From positions 15,808-79,807 of the forward strand of contig CAYXHP010000091.1 of assembly GCA_964465015.1 (NCBI GenBank): DNA of 64,000 bases, given 5' to 3'. The notes beneath the pieces were generated by a model. That model was not told where the DNA came from. It ran no database searches and saw only the letters and a list, made by a program, of their open reading frames with translations. The stretch comes from Humimonas sp964465015. Its GTDB lineage: Bacteria; Gemmatimonadota; Gemmatimonadetes; Palauibacterales; Palauibacteraceae. The position numbers were made by a program, and so were the translations under genes. This document shows, piece by piece, positions 1 through 7,937 of the stretch (its first letter is position 1; each line of letters starts with the position of its first letter).

Positions 1-1
1 G

Positions 2-544
2 GGCCTGGGTATGGCCAACGCGCTCGCGGCGATCGAGGAGGGGGCGGACCGCGTGCACGGCACGGCGCTCGGGATCGGCGAGCGGGTCGGCAACGTGGAG
101 ATGGACCTCCTGCTCGTGAACCTGAAGCTCCTGGGCGTGCACGAGGGCGACCTCACGAGCCTGCCGGAGTACTGTCGCCTGGTGGCCGACATGTGCGGGA
201 TCGAGATCGCGCACAGCTACCCGGTGGTGGGCTCCGACGCTTTCCGCACGGGAACGGGCGTTCACGCCGCGGCCATCATCAAGGCCATCCGGATGGACGA
301 TCCGTGGCTCGTGGACCGGGTGTACAGCGGCGTCCCGGCCTCGGAGTTCGGGCTCGAGCAGCGCATCGAGATCTCGCCGGTCTCGGGCCTGAGCAACGTC
401 CGTTACTGGCTGGAGAGTCACGGACACGACCCGGAAGACGAGACACTGACCGCCGCCCTGTTCGAGCTCGCCAAGCGGAGCGATCACACTCTCACCGAGA
501 CCGAGATCTTCACGGAAATCGGCCGCGTCAAGTCCGGCACGTAG
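2..544 (+). CDS. 2-isopropylmalate synthase-like protein, 3' part (5' end outside window)
   Basis: The reading frame is open from the first bases, so this is the C-terminal ~180 residues of a longer protein. The segment with HGTALGIGERVGN and the following LLVNLKLLG is the late TIM-barrel region of the 2-isopropylmalate/homocitrate synthase family (DRE-TIM metallolyases), which condense acetyl-CoA with a 2-oxo acid. VGSDAFRTGTGVHAAA, SGVPASEFGLEQ and SGLSNVRYWLE fit the LeuA communication region. The protein stops soon after, so the LeuA allosteric (leucine-binding) domain appears to be absent. That is known for some short LeuA or homocitrate synthase forms. Substrate cannot be decided without the N-terminus. 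A decarboxylating dehydrogenase of the IDH/IPMDH family lies 2.3 kb downstream on the same strand. Confidence 0.8.
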   Translation, partial: GLGMANALAAIEEGADRVHGTALGIGERVGNVEMDLLLVNLKLLGVHEGDLTSLPEYCRLVADMCGIEIAHSYPVVGSDAFRTGTGVHAAAIIKAIRMDDPWLVDRVYSGVPASEFGLEQRIEISPVSGLSNVRYWLESHGHDPEDETLTAALFELAKRSDHTLTETEIFTEIGRVKSGT

Positions 545-549
545 CGCTC

Positions 550-789
550 TTGGCCGGATCGGCGGCACCGGACGGGGCGGACGGAGGCGGTCGCCGGTCG
601 GCGACACCGGCCGGCTCCCGGACCCCGCTCCATGGACTCGTCCCGCTCCTCCTCGCCATGGGCGGGCTCCTGGTGGCTTTCTCCACCCCGGGCCTGGTGG
701 TCACCGGCCACCCGAGCGCGGCCGTCCTCTCCCTGGCGGGAGGCGTGGCGGGGCTCGTCCTCGGCCTGATCGGCCTGGCTCCGCGGTGA
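550..789 (+). CDS. possible small membrane protein
   Basis: A 79-residue frame fills the gap between the LeuA-like gene and the phosphodiesterase gene. It could start at TTG 550, or at ATG 658 for a 43-residue product. The C-terminal half is hydrophobic and forms two short apolar segments split by a VVTGHPSA turn, so a two-pass membrane protein is possible. No convincing ribosome binding site precedes either start and no family is recognised. The frame stops 8 bp before the next gene, which fits an operon member, but it could be a chance open frame in GC-rich DNA. Confidence 0.3.
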   Translation: MAGSAAPDGADGGGRRSATPAGSRTPLHGLVPLLLAMGGLLVAFSTPGLVVTGHPSAAVLSLAGGVAGLVLGLIGLAPR

Positions 790-796
790 GGGGGGA

Positions 797-1531
797 TTGA
801 GCCCGCCCCGGGTCGTGGCGCACCGCGGCGCCGCGGCGGAGGCTCCCGAGAACACGCTGGCGGCCTTCGACCTCGCCGTGCGCCTCGGGGCCGACGAGAT
901 CGAGCTGGACGCCCGCCGGTCCGCCGATGGCCGCCTGGTCGTCATCCACGACGCGGAGCTGGACCGGACGACCGGGGGCCGGGGACCGGTGGCGAGCCAC
1001 TCCGCTTCGGATCTCGAGGCGCTGGGCGTCCCGCTCCTGGAGCGCGTGTTCGAGCTCCACCGTGACGTCCCGATGACCGTCGATGTCAAGGAGCCGGAGG
1101 CGGCCGCGGACGTGGTGGACCTCATCGGTCGATTCGACCGGACCCCTTCGACCATCCTGTACGTGGAGGATGGCACGGGGCTCTCCGCGTTCCGGCGCTA
1201 CGCCGGTCCGAGGGCGACGTCGACGTGGCAGGCCCTCCGCCTGGCGCTGTGCGGTTGGCTGCCCGGCGTGCCCGGGTCCCGGTTTCCCGAGGTGGTGCAC
1301 ACGCCGGTGCGGAGGTACGGCATCCCGGTGGTGCGGCCCGGCTTCGTGCGGGCGGTGCACCGGTCCGGACGCCGGGTACAGGTGTGGACCGTGGACGCGC
1401 CGGAGGAGATGCTACGTTTGGCGGATTGGGGTGTAGACGCGATCGTGACCGACGACGTGCGGACGGCCCGGGCGACGCTCGGAGCGTCCGTCCGCAGCGA
1501 TGCGAGCTCGAGAGGAGGACCTGGCAGGTGA
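797..1531 (+). CDS. glycerophosphodiester phosphodiesterase family protein
   Basis: This 244-residue protein has the GDPD-family TIM-barrel signature. VVAHRGAAAEAPENT at the N-terminus gives the catalytic HRG and following PENT. IELDAR supplies the metal-binding Glu and Asp, and VVIHDAELDRTT supplies the second catalytic His. The C-terminal VQVWTVDAPEEM and GVDAIVTDD are also typical. Family members hydrolyse glycerophosphodiesters to glycerol-3-phosphate and an alcohol, recycling phospholipid head groups. No signal peptide is visible, so it is probably cytoplasmic. The start is TTG 797, preceded by a GAGGGGGG ribosome binding site. Its stop overlaps the start of the next gene. Confidence 0.88.
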   Translation: MSPPRVVAHRGAAAEAPENTLAAFDLAVRLGADEIELDARRSADGRLVVIHDAELDRTTGGRGPVASHSASDLEALGVPLLERVFELHRDVPMTVDVKEPEAAADVVDLIGRFDRTPSTILYVEDGTGLSAFRRYAGPRATSTWQALRLALCGWLPGVPGSRFPEVVHTPVRRYGIPVVRPGFVRAVHRSGRRVQVWTVDAPEEMLRLADWGVDAIVTDDVRTARATLGASVRSDASSRGGPGR

Positions 1532-2235
1532 TGTCCGCATGCTGGAAGCCGGCCGCCGCGGCCGGGGCCCTGGTGATCGCCGTCCAGGCCGCGGGCGCGG
1601 CGCCGGCGCGCGCACAGGAGCCGAACCGGGTGGCCTCGCTGGTCGTGGGCGTTCCGGTCACGGTCCTTCCGCTGCAGTCGGCCCGGCCCACTCTGTCCGG
1701 GGCATGGCCGGGCGGAGCCGCGTCGCTGCAGGGGGTAGTGGAGTCGTTCGATGCCGAGGTCGATTTCGCGCTCTCGGAGAACCGCAACACCGCCGAGTGG
1801 AAGGGGCCGGGGAAGGTCGTCGCACAGACACGGCGCAACCCGCTCCTCAAGGTGGATCCGGAGCGCCTGGCGTACGAGGGCCTCGATGGGAAGGAGGACC
1901 AGAAGTTCAAGGAGCCGATCTATGAGCCGCTCCACGGCCAGCTCCGCTCGCTGTCGGCTCTCCTGGACACCCGTGTCGTGGCTCTGCCGCTGCGGCTCGT
2001 ATACGCACCCGCCGATTCGGGGACGGGGGCGAGGGATCCCGCGACGACCGGCGGACCGGGAGCCGGCGGCGTCTCCGCCGGGCCGGGGCACGCTCAGGTG
2101 AGGGTGGCGGTCATCGACACGCGCTCGGGACAGGTCCTGTGGCGCGGGTGGATCGCCGGTCCCCCGGCCGCGCCCGACTCACCGGGGCTCATGGCCGGCC
2201 TGGCCGGCCGCCTGGTCGCGTGGCTCTCGCCATGA
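1531..2235 (+). CDS. exported protein of unknown function
   Basis: This 234-residue protein has a Sec-type signal peptide: basic start, apolar AAAAGALVIAVQAAGAA, likely cleavage after ARA near residue 28. The mature part contains a VRVAVIDTRSGQVLWRGWI segment. That resembles the end of small envelope proteins that gather surface-exposed lipoprotein-like folds, but no family is certain. ATG 1531 overlaps the stop of the phosphodiesterase gene; GTG 1528 is the alternative. AGAGGAGG lies upstream at 1511-1517. Its 3' end overlaps the next gene by ATGA, so the two are probably co-translated and may act together in the envelope. Confidence 0.7.
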   Translation: MSACWKPAAAAGALVIAVQAAGAAPARAQEPNRVASLVVGVPVTVLPLQSARPTLSGAWPGGAASLQGVVESFDAEVDFALSENRNTAEWKGPGKVVAQTRRNPLLKVDPERLAYEGLDGKEDQKFKEPIYEPLHGQLRSLSALLDTRVVALPLRLVYAPADSGTGARDPATTGGPGAGGVSAGPGHAQVRVAVIDTRSGQVLWRGWIAGPPAAPDSPGLMAGLAGRLVAWLSP

Positions 2236-2762
2236 GGGCACGTCTCCCCCGCCGACGGCCGCGCCGGGTCCTCGGAGCCCTTGTCCTGGGCGCGCTCGTG
2301 CTCGCGAGCGGCGCTTGCTCGTCCGGGAAGGCCCTCAGGCTGCCCACCGAAAGCCGGCTGAGAGGCTTCTACGGCAAGACGGCCGAGGTCCACCTGAACG
2401 GCAACGTGGTCACCGTCCAGGCGCGTCAGTCCTCCGGTGAGCTGCACCGCGGAGGGACCCTGTGGGCCAAGGTGGGGCCCTACATCTACCTGTTCTCTCC
2501 CCAGACACAGAAGCTGTTCGACAGCTACGACGGGGTGGCGGCCGTCCGCGTGACCACGGTGGATTCCTCGGACAGGCTGGTCGCCCGGGCCACGTTGGCG
2601 CGGGACGAGCTCTCGAGTCTCACCTGGCCCGATGCCATACGGAGGGTGGCCCATGCCCGGACCGAGGGCACGCAGAAGCCGGGCTACCTGGACCAGCTGG
2701 TGCAATTCGGCGAGGACCACACCAGGTTCGAGTACAGCCCGCGCTACGTGAAGTCGTCGTGA
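2232..2762 (+). CDS. putative lipoprotein of unknown function
   Basis: This 176-residue protein begins with a strongly basic segment (MRARLPRRRPRR), then an apolar stretch ending in ASGAC. That is an imperfect lipobox, with Ser rather than Leu at -3, so lipidation is likely but not certain. The mature region is predicted soluble, with a GKTAEVHLNGNVVTVQAR start that looks beta-rich. No known family was recognised. The ATG overlaps the preceding stop (ATGA), which couples it to the exported protein upstream. The pair may form an envelope unit, an inference from organisation only. Confidence 0.7.
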   Translation: MRARLPRRRPRRVLGALVLGALVLASGACSSGKALRLPTESRLRGFYGKTAEVHLNGNVVTVQARQSSGELHRGGTLWAKVGPYIYLFSPQTQKLFDSYDGVAAVRVTTVDSSDRLVARATLARDELSSLTWPDAIRRVAHARTEGTQKPGYLDQLVQFGEDHTRFEYSPRYVKSS

Positions 2763-2799
2763 AGCGGCACCGACCGCGATTCCGACGGGGTGGAGCGAG

Positions 2800-3834
2800 A
2801 TGACGCACACCGTGACCCTGATCCCTGGAGACGGGATCGGACCGGCGATCACGGAAGCGGGGGTCGCGGTCCTCGAGGCCGCCGGCGCGCCGATCGAGTG
2901 GGACCGCCAGATCGCCGGCCTGACCGCGATGCACGACGACGACGACCCCCTGCCCGAGGCCACCCTGGCCTCCATCGAGCGGAACCGGGTGGCGCTCAAG
3001 GGGCCCCTCACCACTCCGCTCGGCTCCGGCTTTCGATCGATCAACGTCGCCCTTCGCAAGCACTTCGACCTGTACGCGAACATCCGGCCGGTGCGCTCGC
3101 TGCGTCCGGGGGGACGCTACGACGACATCGACCTCGTCATCGTCCGGGAGAACACCGAGGGGCTGTACGTCGGCATCGAGCACTTCATCGGGATGGAGGA
3201 CGACCCCAAGGCCGTGGCGGAATCGGTCATGCTCATCACCCGCTTCGGCTCGGAGCGCATCGTGCGCTTCGCCTTCGAGTACGCCCTGGCCCACGGTCGC
3301 CGGAAGGTCACTCTCGTCCACAAGGCCAACATCCTCAAGTGCACCCAGGGCCTGTTCCTGGAGGTGGGACGCGAAGTCGCGAAGGCCTACGAGGGCCGGG
3401 TGGCCTTCGACGAGAAGATCGTGGACAACACGGCCATGCAGCTCGTCCTCGACCCGTACCAGTTCGATGTCATCGTGACCGAGAACATGTTCGGGGACAT
3501 TCTCTCCGACGAGGCCGCCGGGCTGGTGGGAGGACTGGGCTTCGCGCCGGGTGCCAACATCGGACACGATGTCGCCCTGTTCGAGCCCGTGCACGGGTCG
3601 GCTCCGGACATCGCGGGGAAGGGGATCGCCAACCCCTCGTCACTCATCCTGGCCGCCTGTCTCATGCTGGACCACCTGGGGGAGCCCGAGATCGCCTCCC
3701 GGATCCGCGCAGCGCTGTCCGAGGTGCTGCGGGGCGACGAGGCGCTGACGCCGGACCTGGGCGGGAGCGGAACCACCGGGTCCTTCGCCCGGGCGGTGAT
3801 CGACCGGTTGGAGCATGACGTCGCCGCCGTCTGA
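2800..3834 (+). CDS. NAD-type isocitrate/isopropylmalate dehydrogenase family protein
   Basis: This 344-residue beta-decarboxylating dehydrogenase contains PGDGIGP, LGSGFRSINVALRK (substrate loop), VRENTEGLYVGIEH, KANILK (catalytic Lys), VDNTAMQL, ENMFGDILSDEAAGL (metal Asp residues) and EPVHGSAPDIAGKGIANP. The DI pair in the cofactor loop is the NAD-specific form; NADP enzymes carry KY. The LGSGFRSINVALRK loop and IEH motif most resemble NAD-dependent isocitrate dehydrogenase, so a TCA role is likely. Homoisocitrate or isopropylmalate activity cannot be excluded given the LeuA-like gene upstream. A GGTGGAGCGAG site precedes ATG 2800. Its 3' end overlaps the next gene by 20 bp. Confidence 0.88.
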   Translation: MTHTVTLIPGDGIGPAITEAGVAVLEAAGAPIEWDRQIAGLTAMHDDDDPLPEATLASIERNRVALKGPLTTPLGSGFRSINVALRKHFDLYANIRPVRSLRPGGRYDDIDLVIVRENTEGLYVGIEHFIGMEDDPKAVAESVMLITRFGSERIVRFAFEYALAHGRRKVTLVHKANILKCTQGLFLEVGREVAKAYEGRVAFDEKIVDNTAMQLVLDPYQFDVIVTENMFGDILSDEAAGLVGGLGFAPGANIGHDVALFEPVHGSAPDIAGKGIANPSSLILAACLMLDHLGEPEIASRIRAALSEVLRGDEALTPDLGGSGTTGSFARAVIDRLEHDVAAV

Positions 3835-4243
3835 AGCGGGAGCTGCGGCGGGGGGCGGGCACCCGGGAGGCCGGGACCCGGAGACCCCGTCCGGCGCCAC
3901 GGGCGGCGAGGCGGCGGACCGGGGCCCGGAGGTCGACGCCCGGGTGGCCTGCCTCTCCTGCCAGCAGCTCTACCCCCACAGCGACCTGGATCGGCAGCTG
4001 TGGTGCCCCACCTGCCGCGAGGACCTGTCTCGACGGGTCCGGTGGGGCCGGCACGGCGCCGCCCTCCTCGTCACGATCCCCTTCGCGATCTGGATCCTGG
4101 TGGAGGGGCGCTTCGGCGTCCTGCCGCTCTGGGCCTGGCTCGTACCGCTGGGAGGCGCCTACTATCTGGGCTACCGCATCGGCCGGGAGATCATGAAGGG
4201 GTTCGTGCGCCTGCGCCGGGGGCCCGGCTCCGATCCGGACTGA
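3815..4243 (+). CDS. zinc-ribbon membrane protein
   Basis: This 142-residue protein has three parts. Residues 1-43 are a low-complexity Gly/Ala/Pro region. A four-cysteine zinc ribbon follows, with C46-x2-C49 (CLSC) and C64-x2-C67 (CPTC). Two apolar segments span about residues 77-95 and 100-117, and the tail is basic. It is probably an inner-membrane protein with a cytoplasmic metal-binding head. The function is unknown. ATG 3815 lies inside the dehydrogenase gene, preceded by TTGGAGC, so the two are translationally coupled. A perfect 16-bp hairpin just after its stop probably ends this transcription unit. Confidence 0.72.
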   Translation: MTSPPSEAGAAAGGGHPGGRDPETPSGATGGEAADRGPEVDARVACLSCQQLYPHSDLDRQLWCPTCREDLSRRVRWGRHGAALLVTIPFAIWILVEGRFGVLPLWAWLVPLGGAYYLGYRIGREIMKGFVRLRRGPGSDPD

Positions 4244-4248
4244 GGCTC

Positions 4249-4283
4249 GCCGGGGCCGCGGCGGACGCCGCCGCGGCCCCGGC
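4249..4283 (+). terminator. strong GC hairpin, probable terminator
   Basis: Positions 4249-4264 pair perfectly with 4268-4283 (16 bp, 3-nt loop), starting 5 nt after the stop of the zinc-ribbon gene. The downstream run GTCCTTCCTTC is pyrimidine-rich but has no true T tract. Position and stability make it a likely transcript end before the acyl-CoA dehydrogenase gene. Confidence 0.6.
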
Positions 4284-4334
4284 GTCCTTCCTTCACCGCC
4301 GCGAACAGACCCTCGAGGGGAGATCGACAGCGCG

Positions 4335-5516
4335 ATGAGCTTCCAGGGCGTGGACTACTACGACACCGACGGCATGCTGGAGACCGACGAGCGCGCCGTA
4401 CGGGACATGGTGCGCGGCTGGGTGGAGGAGCGGGTGATGCCGACCATCCAGCGGCACTACGTCGAGAAGACTTTCCCCACCGAGCTCATCCCGCAGATGG
4501 CCGAGCTCGGCTTCCTGGGCGCCAACCTCCCCGAGGAGTACGGTTGCGCGGGCCTCAACAACGTCGCCTACGGCATCATCATGCAGGAGCTGGAGCGAGG
4601 CGACTCGGGGCTGCGCTCCTTCGCGTCCGTGCAGGGGGCGCTGGTGATGTACCCGATTCACGAGTTCGGGAGCGAGGAGCAGAGGAAGCGCTGGCTGCCC
4701 GCCCTCGCTTCGGGCGAGATGATCGGCTGCTTCGGGCTCACCGAACCGGACTTCGGCTCCAACCCGGGGGGCATGCTCACGCGGGCCGTGAGGGACGGGA
4801 ACGAGTGGGTCCTGAACGGCGCGAAGATGTGGATCACGAACGGCTCCATGGCGGACGTGGCCGTGGTGTGGGCCAAGACCGGGGAGCTGGACGACGTGTC
4901 CTCGATCCGCGGCTTCATCGTCGAGACCGAGCGCGAGGGCTTCTCCGCCCGCGACCAGAAGGGCAAGCTCTCGCTCCTGGCCTCGGATACGAGCGAGCTC
5001 GTACTCCAGGACGTCCGGATCCCGGCCGAGAACCTCCTCCCCGGGAGCGGTGGCCTCAAGAGCCCGCTCATGTGCCTCACCCAGGCCAGGTACGGCATCG
5101 CGTGGGGAGCGGTCGGGGCGGCCATGGCCTGCTACGACGAGGCGGTGAGCTACGCGAAGAACCGGGTGCAGTTCAACGATGAGCCGATCGGCGCCACGCA
5201 GATCCAGCAGATCCGCCTGGCCGAGATGCTGACCGAGATCACCAAGGCCCAGCTCCTCGTGCTGCGGCTCGGCCGGCTGAAGGACGCCGGCACGATGCGG
5301 CCGCAGCAGGTCTCCATGGCCAAGCGCAACAACGTGAACATGGCGTGCGAGTGCGCCCGCGAGGCGCGGCGACTCCTCGGGGCCAACGGGATCCTGGTCG
5401 AGTACCAGTCCATGCGGCACATGGCCAACCTGGAGTCCGTGTACACCTACGAGGGGACCCACGACGTGCACGGCCTCATCCTCGGACAGGACATCACGGG
5501 CTTCTCGGCCTTCTAG
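4335..5516 (+). CDS. gcdH: glutaryl-CoA dehydrogenase (acyl-CoA dehydrogenase family)
   Basis: This 393-residue FAD enzyme has the normal three-domain acyl-CoA dehydrogenase length. GDSGLRSFASVQGALVMYPI and the C-terminal TYEGTHDVHGLILGQDITG are hallmarks of glutaryl-CoA dehydrogenases. They place the catalytic Glu at about residue 373 and the Arg-Ser substrate pair at LRS. CFGLTEPDFGSNP and WITNGSMAD are the FAD-contact motifs. The reaction is oxidative decarboxylation of glutaryl-CoA to crotonyl-CoA in lysine, tryptophan and benzoate degradation. Electrons pass to ETF, which is not encoded here. GAGGGGAGA precedes ATG 4335. It appears to start a new unit after the hairpin at 4249-4283. Confidence 0.92.
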   Translation: MSFQGVDYYDTDGMLETDERAVRDMVRGWVEERVMPTIQRHYVEKTFPTELIPQMAELGFLGANLPEEYGCAGLNNVAYGIIMQELERGDSGLRSFASVQGALVMYPIHEFGSEEQRKRWLPALASGEMIGCFGLTEPDFGSNPGGMLTRAVRDGNEWVLNGAKMWITNGSMADVAVVWAKTGELDDVSSIRGFIVETEREGFSARDQKGKLSLLASDTSELVLQDVRIPAENLLPGSGGLKSPLMCLTQARYGIAWGAVGAAMACYDEAVSYAKNRVQFNDEPIGATQIQQIRLAEMLTEITKAQLLVLRLGRLKDAGTMRPQQVSMAKRNNVNMACECAREARRLLGANGILVEYQSMRHMANLESVYTYEGTHDVHGLILGQDITGFSAF

Positions 5517-5527
5517 GGACCGCCGCC

Positions 5528-5710
5528 ATGCGGGCCTCCGCCTGGGAGTGTCGGCACCGCTCGCTCCTGATCGGGGCCATCTTCGTGTCGGCCTCGGCCT
5601 TCTCCGGACGGGGCCACTCCTCGGTGGCGAGCTGGCTCGCCGTGGGCCTCGCCTTCCGCCTGTTCGTGTCGCGACGTTCGGCCTGCCGCGGCGGAGCCGG
5701 CCCGGCGTGA
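5528..5710 (+). CDS. possible 60-residue small membrane protein
   Basis: This short frame begins 12 bp after the glutaryl-CoA dehydrogenase stop at ATG 5528. It encodes a protein with an apolar segment near LLIGAIFVSASAF and a second near SWLAVGLAFRLFV, then a basic Cys-containing tail. No ribosome binding site is clear and no family is recognised. It is listed because it fills most of a 258-bp gap; it may not be translated. Confidence 0.25.
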   Translation: MRASAWECRHRSLLIGAIFVSASAFSGRGHSSVASWLAVGLAFRLFVSRRSACRGGAGPA

Positions 5711-5774
5711 CAGCCGAACCGAGACCGACCGTCGGGTCCGCCTCCCGGCGGAGGCGGCCGCCGAGGGCGGGCGC

Positions 5775-6917
5775 ATGAGCGTCCACCGGGTCGTGGTCGT
5801 GGGCGCCACCGGCTACACCGGCTCCCTGGTGGCCCGGGAGCTGGCACGGGGCGGCGCGCCCTTCGTGCTCGCCGGTCGCGACCCCGGGAAGCTGGAGCGC
5901 CTGGCCGCATCGCTGCTCGCGCCGGACGGCTCGGAGAGCGCCGCGCCGAAGGCTGCCACCGCCGTCATGGACGTGAGCCGGCCGGAGACGGTGAAGAGCC
6001 TCCTGCGGCCGGGGGACGTGGTGGTGAGCTGCGCCGGACCGTTCGCGGAGCTGGGTGAGCCGGTCGTGCGGGCCTGCATCGAGAGCGGGGCCCACTACCT
6101 GGACACGACCGGCGAGCAACAGTTCATGAAGCGGGTGGTGGACCGCTGGGACGAAGCGGCGCGCCGGGCGGGCGTCACGGTCGTGAACGCGATGGCGTTC
6201 GAGTACGCCTTGGGCGACGCGGCGGCGGCGCTGGCTGCCGACGGGCTCGGGAGGCCCCTGCGCCTGGTCGAGCTGGTGTACGCGTGGCGGGGTGGGGCCG
6301 CCGCCACTTCGCGGGGCACCCGGGCCAGCATCCTCCGGATCATGGCCGCGCCCGGCCTGGCCTATCGTGAGGGAGCCTGGGTCCCCGAGCGCGCCGCCCG
6401 TCGGCGCACGGTGCTCGAGCTTCCCGGTGGCCGGCGCCGGAACGCCATCACCCTGCCCACCGGCGAGATCGTCACCGTTCCGCGCCACACCGGGGTGCGG
6501 GAGGTGCGCGGCTGGGCCGTGACGAGCGGCGCGATGGCGCGTGCGGCGGCGCTCCTCTCTCCCCTGCTGCCGTTCCTGGTCCGCGGGCTGCTGCCGCTCC
6601 TGGACCGCTGGGCCCGGCGGGGGACGGCGGGGCCCACGGAGGCCGAGCGGGGGAGCGGCGAGTTCGAAATCGTGGCCCGGGCGACGGGCGCGCGCGGCGG
6701 GCTGCGAGCAGTGACGGTTCGAGGCCGGGACCCCTACGGGCTCACCGCGGCGATCATCGTCGCGGGGGCACGGCGGCTGGCGGGACGGAGCGGCGCGGGA
6801 GGGGCGGCCGGTGGCTCACCGCCTCCGGCCGGGGTCCAGCCGCCCGTGCGGCTCCTGCCGCCGGCCGAGCTGCGGGAGGTCCTGGACGGCCGCGGCCTGC
6901 GCTGGGACACCTTGTAG
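5775..6917 (+). CDS. saccharopine dehydrogenase-like NAD(P)-binding oxidoreductase
   Basis: This 380-residue protein starts with a Rossmann motif, VVVVGATGYTGSLVARELA. It continues with FVLAGRDPGKLERLA and DVVVSCAGPFAELGEPVVRACIESGAHYLDTTGE, the pattern of the saccharopine dehydrogenase NADP-binding family that includes trans-acting enoyl reductases. Family members act on very different substrates, so saccharopine dehydrogenase activity should not be assumed. A basic apolar segment near residues 255-280 (AALLSPLLPFLVRGLLPLL) may be a membrane-associated helix. GAGGGCGGGC precedes ATG 5775. Its stop codon overlaps the -35 element of the tRNA promoter. Confidence 0.78.
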   Translation: MSVHRVVVVGATGYTGSLVARELARGGAPFVLAGRDPGKLERLAASLLAPDGSESAAPKAATAVMDVSRPETVKSLLRPGDVVVSCAGPFAELGEPVVRACIESGAHYLDTTGEQQFMKRVVDRWDEAARRAGVTVVNAMAFEYALGDAAAALAADGLGRPLRLVELVYAWRGGAAATSRGTRASILRIMAAPGLAYREGAWVPERAARRRTVLELPGGRRRNAITLPTGEIVTVPRHTGVREVRGWAVTSGAMARAAALLSPLLPFLVRGLLPLLDRWARRGTAGPTEAERGSGEFEIVARATGARGGLRAVTVRGRDPYGLTAAIIVAGARRLAGRSGAGGAAGGSPPPAGVQPPVRLLPPAELREVLDGRGLRWDTL

Positions 6918-6940
6918 AGCCCCGGCCGTCCCCCTAGGAT
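6912..6940 (+). promoter_or_regulatory. sigma70-type promoter of the tRNA-Arg gene
   Basis: TTGTAG at 6912-6917 and TAGGAT at 6935-6940 are separated by exactly 17 bp. This puts the predicted transcription start about 6 nt upstream of the mature tRNA. The -35 box overlaps the stop codon of the preceding gene. Confidence 0.65.
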
Positions 6941-6952
6941 ACCCGACCTCTC

Positions 6953-7026
6953 GCGCCCGTAGCTCAACTGGACAGAGCGCCGGACTTCGGATCCGGAGGC
7001 TGTGGGTTCGACTCCTACCGGGCGCG
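6953..7026 (+). tRNA. tRNA-Arg (anticodon TCG)
   Basis: A full 74-nt cloverleaf can be drawn. The acceptor stem is GCGCCCG with CGGGCGC. The D stem is GCTC with GAGC. The anticodon stem is CCGGA with TCCGG around the loop CTTCGGA (anticodon TCG, reading CGA). The T arm is GTGGG-TTCGACT-CCTAC. The discriminator is G and no CCA is encoded. The segment from the anticodon loop to the 3' end (6985-7026) is repeated at 8093-8134 and 9320-9361, so this gene looks like an integration target. Confidence 0.95.
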
Positions 7027-7289
7027 TTCGGTGCGACACGAGCATGGGTTCAGGTCGGTTGTCTCGCGCCGGCTTGGAACTGAGCCCGGCGGCGTAGGCT
7101 TCACCGCGGAAGACTCCTTCACGTCGGACCCAGGCCCCAAGGAGTATCGGCGAGATCTGGACGCTGTGGCCTAACCGACGCGGTGGTGAAGTGGCCTGGC
7201 TAGCCGAACTCGCCTCCCTTGCTGGACCCGCCCGGGAGGCTCATGGTGGCGTCGGCCCCACGTCTCACCACCCTCTCCTTGGAGAAGCC
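7027..7289 (+). other. non-coding leader of the first tRNA-linked unit
   Basis: No convincing gene was seen between the tRNA and the first cargo gene. Short frames run through it, but none has codon use or a start that stands out. The cargo ribosome binding site GGAGAAG lies at 7281-7287. Confidence 0.5.
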
Positions 7290-7850
7290 ATGACACCCAG
7301 GGCTCTCGGCATCGCCGTCCCCGTAGCGCTAGTGCTCGCCGCTTCTACAGCCACCGCGCAGCAGCCCGCTGCACGGGAGCGAGCCCAGACCCGACCGCCG
7401 AGCGCCCAGGAATGCCAGGTCTGGCACCAGGAGGAAGCCTACTGGAGGTACGTTGAGGCCAATGACCTCGACGCGTACCGGGCGCAGTGGCACGAGGAAT
7501 TCGTGGGCTGGCCCGGAGCCACGCCGGTCGGCAAGGCGCACATCGCCGACTGGATCGCCCGGCTCCACGCCGATTCGACCAGGCGGTGGAGCTACGAGCT
7601 CCGTCCCATGTCGGTCCGCTCCTACGGGGACGGCGTGGTCGCCACGCTGTACGCCGTGGGGTGGTACTTCACCGACGTGACGTCGGGAAAGAAGACGCTG
7701 GGCCGCCGGACCAAGATCACCCACACCTGGAAGAGGTTCGGGGACCGCTGGCTCATCATCACGGGAATGGCCGCCCCAATCAAGGCGCCGCCGCGGGGGC
7801 CGGAGGGGATGGCTCCCTTCGGGGGCTGCCCCGCCACTGGGGGCTCCTGA
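7290..7850 (+). CDS. exported SnoaL/DUF4440-like (NTF2-fold) protein, cargo of unit 1
   Basis: This 186-residue protein has a signal peptide (MTPRALGIAVPVALVLAAST, likely cleaved after ATAQ). The mature domain is about 130 residues. Its pattern fits the SnoaL-like/DUF4440 branch of the NTF2 superfamily: EEAYWRYVEANDLDAYRAQW, then GWPGATPVGKAHI, and a late ITHTWKRFGDRWLIITGM strand pair. Members are small ligand-binding or catalytic cone folds with varied roles; a periplasmic role is inferred. GGAGAAG precedes ATG 7290. The gene is the only cargo of the first tRNA-linked unit, and the 197-bp repeat begins 87 bp after its stop. Confidence 0.7.
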   Translation: MTPRALGIAVPVALVLAASTATAQQPAARERAQTRPPSAQECQVWHQEEAYWRYVEANDLDAYRAQWHEEFVGWPGATPVGKAHIADWIARLHADSTRRWSYELRPMSVRSYGDGVVATLYAVGWYFTDVTSGKKTLGRRTKITHTWKRFGDRWLIITGMAAPIKAPPRGPEGMAPFGGCPATGGS

Positions 7851-7937
7851 GCCCGTGCGCGCGACCGCAGGCTCCCTCCGCCACGGCCCCGGCGAGCTCG
7901 TCCTCGTCGTGGCGGGAGTCAGGGGTGAGGCCACCGG

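Noticed and set aside
4293..6488. 731-codon minus-strand frame
   Set aside because: Antisense shadow of the acyl-CoA dehydrogenase and reductase genes, with no signal or domain.
7144..7160. Short similarity (GTAT-CGGCGAGA-CTG) to 9391-9409
   Set aside because: Needs a gap and two mismatches over about 17 bases; too weak to call a third repeat copy.
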